The notes beneath the pieces are model-generated. The model was not told the DNA's origin, searched no databases, and saw nothing but the letters and a program-made list of their open reading frames with translations. Shown one piece after another: positions 13,594 through 16,279 of a stretch of 16,279 nucleotides of DNA. A program made the translations under genes and the position numbers. Source of the DNA: Chitinophagaceae bacterium (GTDB lineage Bacteria; Bacteroidota; Bacteroidia; Chitinophagales; Chitinophagaceae); NCBI GenBank assembly GCA_025362915.1, contig JANYEU010000148.1, positions 1 through 16,279 on the forward strand, written 5' to 3'. How positions within the stretch are numbered: position 1 is the first letter of the stretch; each line of letters begins with the position of its first letter.

Positions 13594-13920
13594 TTAGGAA
13601 ATAGTCCATTGGTCGGCAACCAGACTCCAACTCATTTTGCTGATACCAGAAATCGTTTTAAAGTTTACAATGTGTAATGGAGTAACCCTTATTGCCGTAA
13701 AAATAGAAGAATCATTCACATCAAGCATGGTCAGCATGATAGACCGCTGGCTTATATTTTGTTCTACCTTATGTCCAAAAGCTTCCGAAATACGGCTTAC
13801 CGTTGTGCGCACCCTGCCCGTATTTGCCCCAGCACTCATCAACATCGTGCCTACCCGTAGAAGCACGTCTGCCAGTTCTTTCATTTCTGTGGGAGTTGCG
13901 GTATAGCCTAATTCATTCAT
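13594..13920 (-). CDS. ThrE-type exporter, N-terminal cytoplasmic part, truncated by TAA
   Basis: From the ATG at 13920 this codes 108 residues of the soluble N-terminal part of a ThrE_1 protein: ELADVLLRVGTMLMSAGANT (about residues 15-34) is the family signature, followed by GRVRTTVSRISEAFG and ending ..SLVADQWTIS. The TAA at 13596-13594 then stops translation ahead of the membrane half, which lies in the same frame. A one-base change from GAA, CAA or AAA would give this stop. The open frame extends upstream to a TTG at 13980 but that region overlaps the pckG terminator, so I prefer 13920. It is the first gene of the minus-strand run that reaches to 10504. Confidence 0.8.
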   Translation of the reverse strand: MNELGYTATPTEMKELADVLLRVGTMLMSAGANTGRVRTTVSRISEAFGHKVEQNISQRSIMLTMLDVNDSSIFTAIRVTPLHIVNFKTISGISKMSWSLVADQWTIS

Positions 13921-13968
13921 AAGAAATTCTATAAATACTAATTGCAAAATACTGCATAACCATAATTT

Positions 13969-13999
13969 AAAAGGGAACAAGTAATTACCTGTTCCCTTT
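13969..13999 (-). terminator. Terminator hairpin downstream of pckG
   Basis: On the minus strand AAAGGGAACA (13999-13990) pairs perfectly with TGTTCCCTTT (13979-13970), with a 10-base loop and a short TTTT tail. It lies 14 bp after the pckG stop. The T-tail is short, so termination may be partial. Confidence 0.7.
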
Positions 14000-14013
14000 C
14001 ATTATCTATACTT

Positions 14014-15873
14014 TTAAATATGCTCTGGTTCTAATGCCCAATGTTCGGGAGAACGCCATAATGCAGATAAGAGTAATTCCCGCATAAAATAAAACTCCTT
14101 AGGAAGTTTATCATAGAGTTTTGCAAATAACTCTTCATGAGATAATAATTCTTGTTTCCAAAGTTCACGATCAATGTTCATAATCTTCGCAAAGTCATCT
14201 TTAGTAAAGTTTTCTATGCATGTCCAATCCATATCTTCATAGCGAGGCATCCAACCTATTGGGCATTCTACAGCACTTGCCCCACCATGCACACGTTGAA
14301 CAATCCATTTCAACACCCTCATGTTTTCGCCAAAACCTGGCCATAAGAATTTGCCATTTTTATCTTTTCTAAACCAATTAACACTGAAGATACGAGGTGC
14401 ATTACCCAGAGTGCGTCCAAACTGTAACCAATGATTTACATAATCGCCCATGTGATAACCCATAAAAGGCAACATGGCAAATGGATCGCGCCTTACCTTT
14501 CCTATTTCTCCAAAAGCAGCGGCAGTCATTTCGCTTCCCATGGTTGCAGCTGTATAAACCCCGAAGTTCCAGTTGAAAGATTGACAAACCAATGGAATGG
14601 CAGTACTTCTTCTTCCTCCAAAAACAAATGCTTCTACAGGAACTCCGTTTGGATTATCCCACTCGCTATCTATACAAGGATTTTGATAGGCAGGTGCTGT
14701 AAACCTTGAATTGGCATGTGCGGCTGGTTGCCCGCTTGTAGGATCATGAGGCAAACCTTTCCAGTTGGTCAATCCTTCTGGCACTTCCTTGGTCATACCT
14801 TCCCACCAAACATCCCCATCTTTTGTAATGGCCACATTGGTAAAAATGGTATTTGCTTTAATGCTTTCCATTGCATTAGGATTGGTTTTATAGTTGGTGC
14901 CCGGTGCCACACCAAAATAACCTGCTTCGGGATTGATGGCAAAGAGGCGGCCATCTTCTCCTTTGTGAATCCAGGCAATATCATCGCCCACTGTTGTCAC
15001 TCTCCAGTCATCCACGCCTTTTGCAGGTATCATCATAGAAAAGTTGGTCTTTCCGCAAGCACTCGGAAAGGCGGCAGCCACATAAGTCTTTTGTTTTTCT
15101 GGTGATTCTACACCCAAAATAAGCATGTGTTCTGCCAACCAACCTTCTTCTCTCCCCATAACGGAAGCAATACGAAGTGCAAAACATTTTTTACCCATCA
15201 ACGCATTTCCGCCGTATCCACTACCATAAGATATGATCTTTCTTTCTTCAGGAAAATGGGAAATATATTTTACCGTAGGATTATTTGGCCATTTCACATC
15301 AGGTTCGTTACCAACTACTGGTGCACCAACTGTGTGAATACATTTTACAAATTCCCCTTTTTTCAAGTATGGATATATACCTCCACCCATTCTTGTCATG
15401 ATGTGCATGTTGGCAACCACATATTCAGAATCCGTCAGTTGCACACCATACCTTGCATAAGGAGAACCAACGGGGCCCATACAAAAAGGAATCACATACA
15501 GCGTGCGGCCTTGCATAGAACCTTGCATCAAGTTGTTTAATAATGATTTCATTTCTTTTGGTTCCATCCAATTGTTGGTAGGACCGGCATCTTCCTTCCG
15601 GCGGCTACAGATAAAAGTTTTATCTTCTACCCTGGCCACATCGGTGGGGTCGCTAAAACAGGCAAAACTATTAGGGCGTTTTCCCTCATTCAATTTAATG
15701 AATGTCCCTTTTTTCACAAGCAATCGGCAGAGGCCATCATATTCTTCTTTAGTGCCATCGCACCATTTTACAAAATCAGCTTCGCAATGGTTGGCAATGC
15801 TGTTTACCCAGCTTTCCAGCTCGGCTTTGGCTGGAGAGGTTTCTTGAAATGGAAATTTAGTTTCCTGACTCAT
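14014..15873 (-). CDS. pckG: Phosphoenolpyruvate carboxykinase (GTP)
   Basis: The enzyme interconverts oxaloacetate plus GTP with phosphoenolpyruvate, GDP and CO2, linking the TCA cycle to gluconeogenesis in the cytosol (EC 4.1.1.32). The 619-residue length fits the GTP class. Motifs seen are the substrate segment RYGVQLTDSEYVVANMHIMTRMG (in two parts, about residues 141-163), YGSGYGGNALMGKKC with the metal-binding lysine near 229, His249 (AEHML), the P-loop FPSACGKTN (269-277) with active-site Cys273, and the metal-binding aspartates at VGDDIAW (about 297-298). Conserved FVFGGRRS and WNFGVY follow. All are intact. The ATG at 15873 gives MSQETKFPF. It stands alone, with a terminator at 13999-13969 and about 300 bp of leader before repeat array 3. 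Confidence 0.97.
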   Translation of the reverse strand: MSQETKFPFQETSPAKAELESWVNSIANHCEADFVKWCDGTKEEYDGLCRLLVKKGTFIKLNEGKRPNSFACFSDPTDVARVEDKTFICSRRKEDAGPTNNWMEPKEMKSLLNNLMQGSMQGRTLYVIPFCMGPVGSPYARYGVQLTDSEYVVANMHIMTRMGGGIYPYLKKGEFVKCIHTVGAPVVGNEPDVKWPNNPTVKYISHFPEERKIISYGSGYGGNALMGKKCFALRIASVMGREEGWLAEHMLILGVESPEKQKTYVAAAFPSACGKTNFSMMIPAKGVDDWRVTTVGDDIAWIHKGEDGRLFAINPEAGYFGVAPGTNYKTNPNAMESIKANTIFTNVAITKDGDVWWEGMTKEVPEGLTNWKGLPHDPTSGQPAAHANSRFTAPAYQNPCIDSEWDNPNGVPVEAFVFGGRRSTAIPLVCQSFNWNFGVYTAATMGSEMTAAAFGEIGKVRRDPFAMLPFMGYHMGDYVNHWLQFGRTLGNAPRIFSVNWFRKDKNGKFLWPGFGENMRVLKWIVQRVHGGASAVECPIGWMPRYEDMDWTCIENFTKDDFAKIMNIDRELWKQELLSHEELFAKLYDKLPKEFYFMRELLLSALWRSPEHWALEPEHI

Positions 15874-16173
15874 AATCTTTAAATTTTATTGTTTAATGAA
15901 TGTATTTTTTCTACTTAATCTGTTTAAATGCCCTATTTGATAATGGGTGCAAATTGCTCAAGAATTCGTTGGCATATAGTGACCTAAATCATCAGTGTTC
16001 ATTTTTTTTACTGATAATGGTCATGTTTATAAAGTAGGGGCAATTATTATTGCTGATAGAGGGATAAAAAGAAGGTTAAATGGTTTTTATTTTTTATTTT
16101 TATTAAGTAACCTATAGCACTTATTGAATGATTTGAATGACAAAAATGATTGATTTCCTTTATTGTTTAAGAT
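15874..16173. other. Non-coding leader of pckG
   Basis: About 300 bp of AT-rich sequence. I found no coding frame and no TAnnTTTG element on the minus strand. A small GCAAT-TATT-ATTGC hairpin at 16040-16053 is the only structure noticed. The promoter of pckG must lie here but could not be placed. Confidence 0.5.
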
Positions 16174-16279
16174 TCTAACTACTTGTCTCATTTTAGTTAC
16201 AACTAGAGACTTTTGTGTTACACCTTGTCTCATTTTAGTTACAACTAGAGACTTTTGTGTTACACCTTGTCTCATTTCT
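16174..16279. repeat. Array 3: 42-bp tandem repeat built of 21-bp half-units, running off the window
   Basis: The 42-bp unit starting at 16183 is repeated exactly at 16225; a third copy begins at 16267 and departs from the unit at 16278, just before the window ends. Each unit splits into two related 21-bp halves (13 of 21 positions equal), giving the core AGTTACAAC at 16195 and 16237, and TGTTACACC at 16216 and 16258, exactly 21 bp apart. A weaker copy TCTAACTAC stands at 16174 in the same phase. The array lies 300 bp upstream of pckG. Read in the pckG direction the core is GTTGTAAC, sharing TTGTAA with array 1. A minus-strand frame through it encodes a 14-residue repeat but is not considered a gene. 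Confidence 0.75.

Noticed and set aside
12458..13596. Reassignment of TAA as a sense codon
   Set aside because: TAA ends many intact genes in the window at the expected family lengths (for example at 858, 1882, 2490 and 5604), so two internal TAA codons are better explained by mutation or error.
14716..15540. Long plus-strand frames opposite pckG
   Set aside because: They are antisense to a fully conserved enzyme gene, and their products are rich in Cys, His and Ile with no domain, typical of shadow frames.
16087..16275. Minus-strand open frame with a 14-residue repeat (MRQGVTQKSLVVTK)
   Set aside because: It arises because the 42-bp repeat unit is a multiple of three. It has no leader, no partner domain, and the AT-rich remainder reads as low-complexity residues; the 21-bp substructure explains the sequence better.

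Overview
The window looks like a chromosomal segment from a Bacteroidota bacterium, most likely of the Chitinophagaceae or a neighbouring family. The evidence is the AT-rich base composition, leaders of the 'taattaatta' type without Shine-Dalgarno sequences, -7 elements resembling TAnnTTTG, and protein families common in that group (DUF4142, the lmo0937-type small membrane protein, DUF2490, GTP-type PEP carboxykinase). The assignment rests on reading alone.

Left part (1-6735, plus strand): after an apparently decayed stretch comes a stress-type gene set. It contains a small acidic protein, a small membrane lipoprotein, a manganese catalase and a YciF/DUF892 protein that ends at a strong terminator. 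An AraC-type regulator follows, then a stand-alone receiver protein with a CHASE3-PAS histidine kinase, then a DUF4142 protein and a 52-residue lmo0937-like membrane protein. Three different ferritin-like helical-bundle proteins (Mn catalase, YciF, DUF4142) lie within 5.6 kb, with regulators between them. This suggests a peroxide, metal or envelope stress locus.

Middle part (7071-10468, plus strand): a DUF898 membrane protein gene, broken by an apparent one-base frameshift, is coupled to an M48 metallopeptidase. A small secreted cysteine-containing protein and a YkuD-type L,D-transpeptidase follow. These point to envelope maintenance.

Right part (10504-15873, minus strand): pckG stands alone with its own terminator. 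Downstream of it is a run of closely spaced genes: thrE-like N part, thrE-like C part, DUF2490, diacylglycerol-kinase-like and dual-specificity phosphatase. In this run thrE carries an in-frame TAA, and DUF2490 carries both an in-frame TAA and a frameshift. With DUF898, three genes for membrane or envelope proteins carry four lesions in all, which could be real decay or assembly error.

The most unusual signal is architectural. Three intergenic regions (5649-5774, 9118-9172, 16174-16279) hold arrays of short direct repeats with a period of almost exactly 21 bp, two helical turns. The motifs differ but share a GTT-containing core, which reads on the strand opposite to the next downstream gene in all three. 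The spacing matches what is known for LytTR-type response regulators, although no LytTR gene lies in the window. I interpret them as phased operator arrays; this is an inference.
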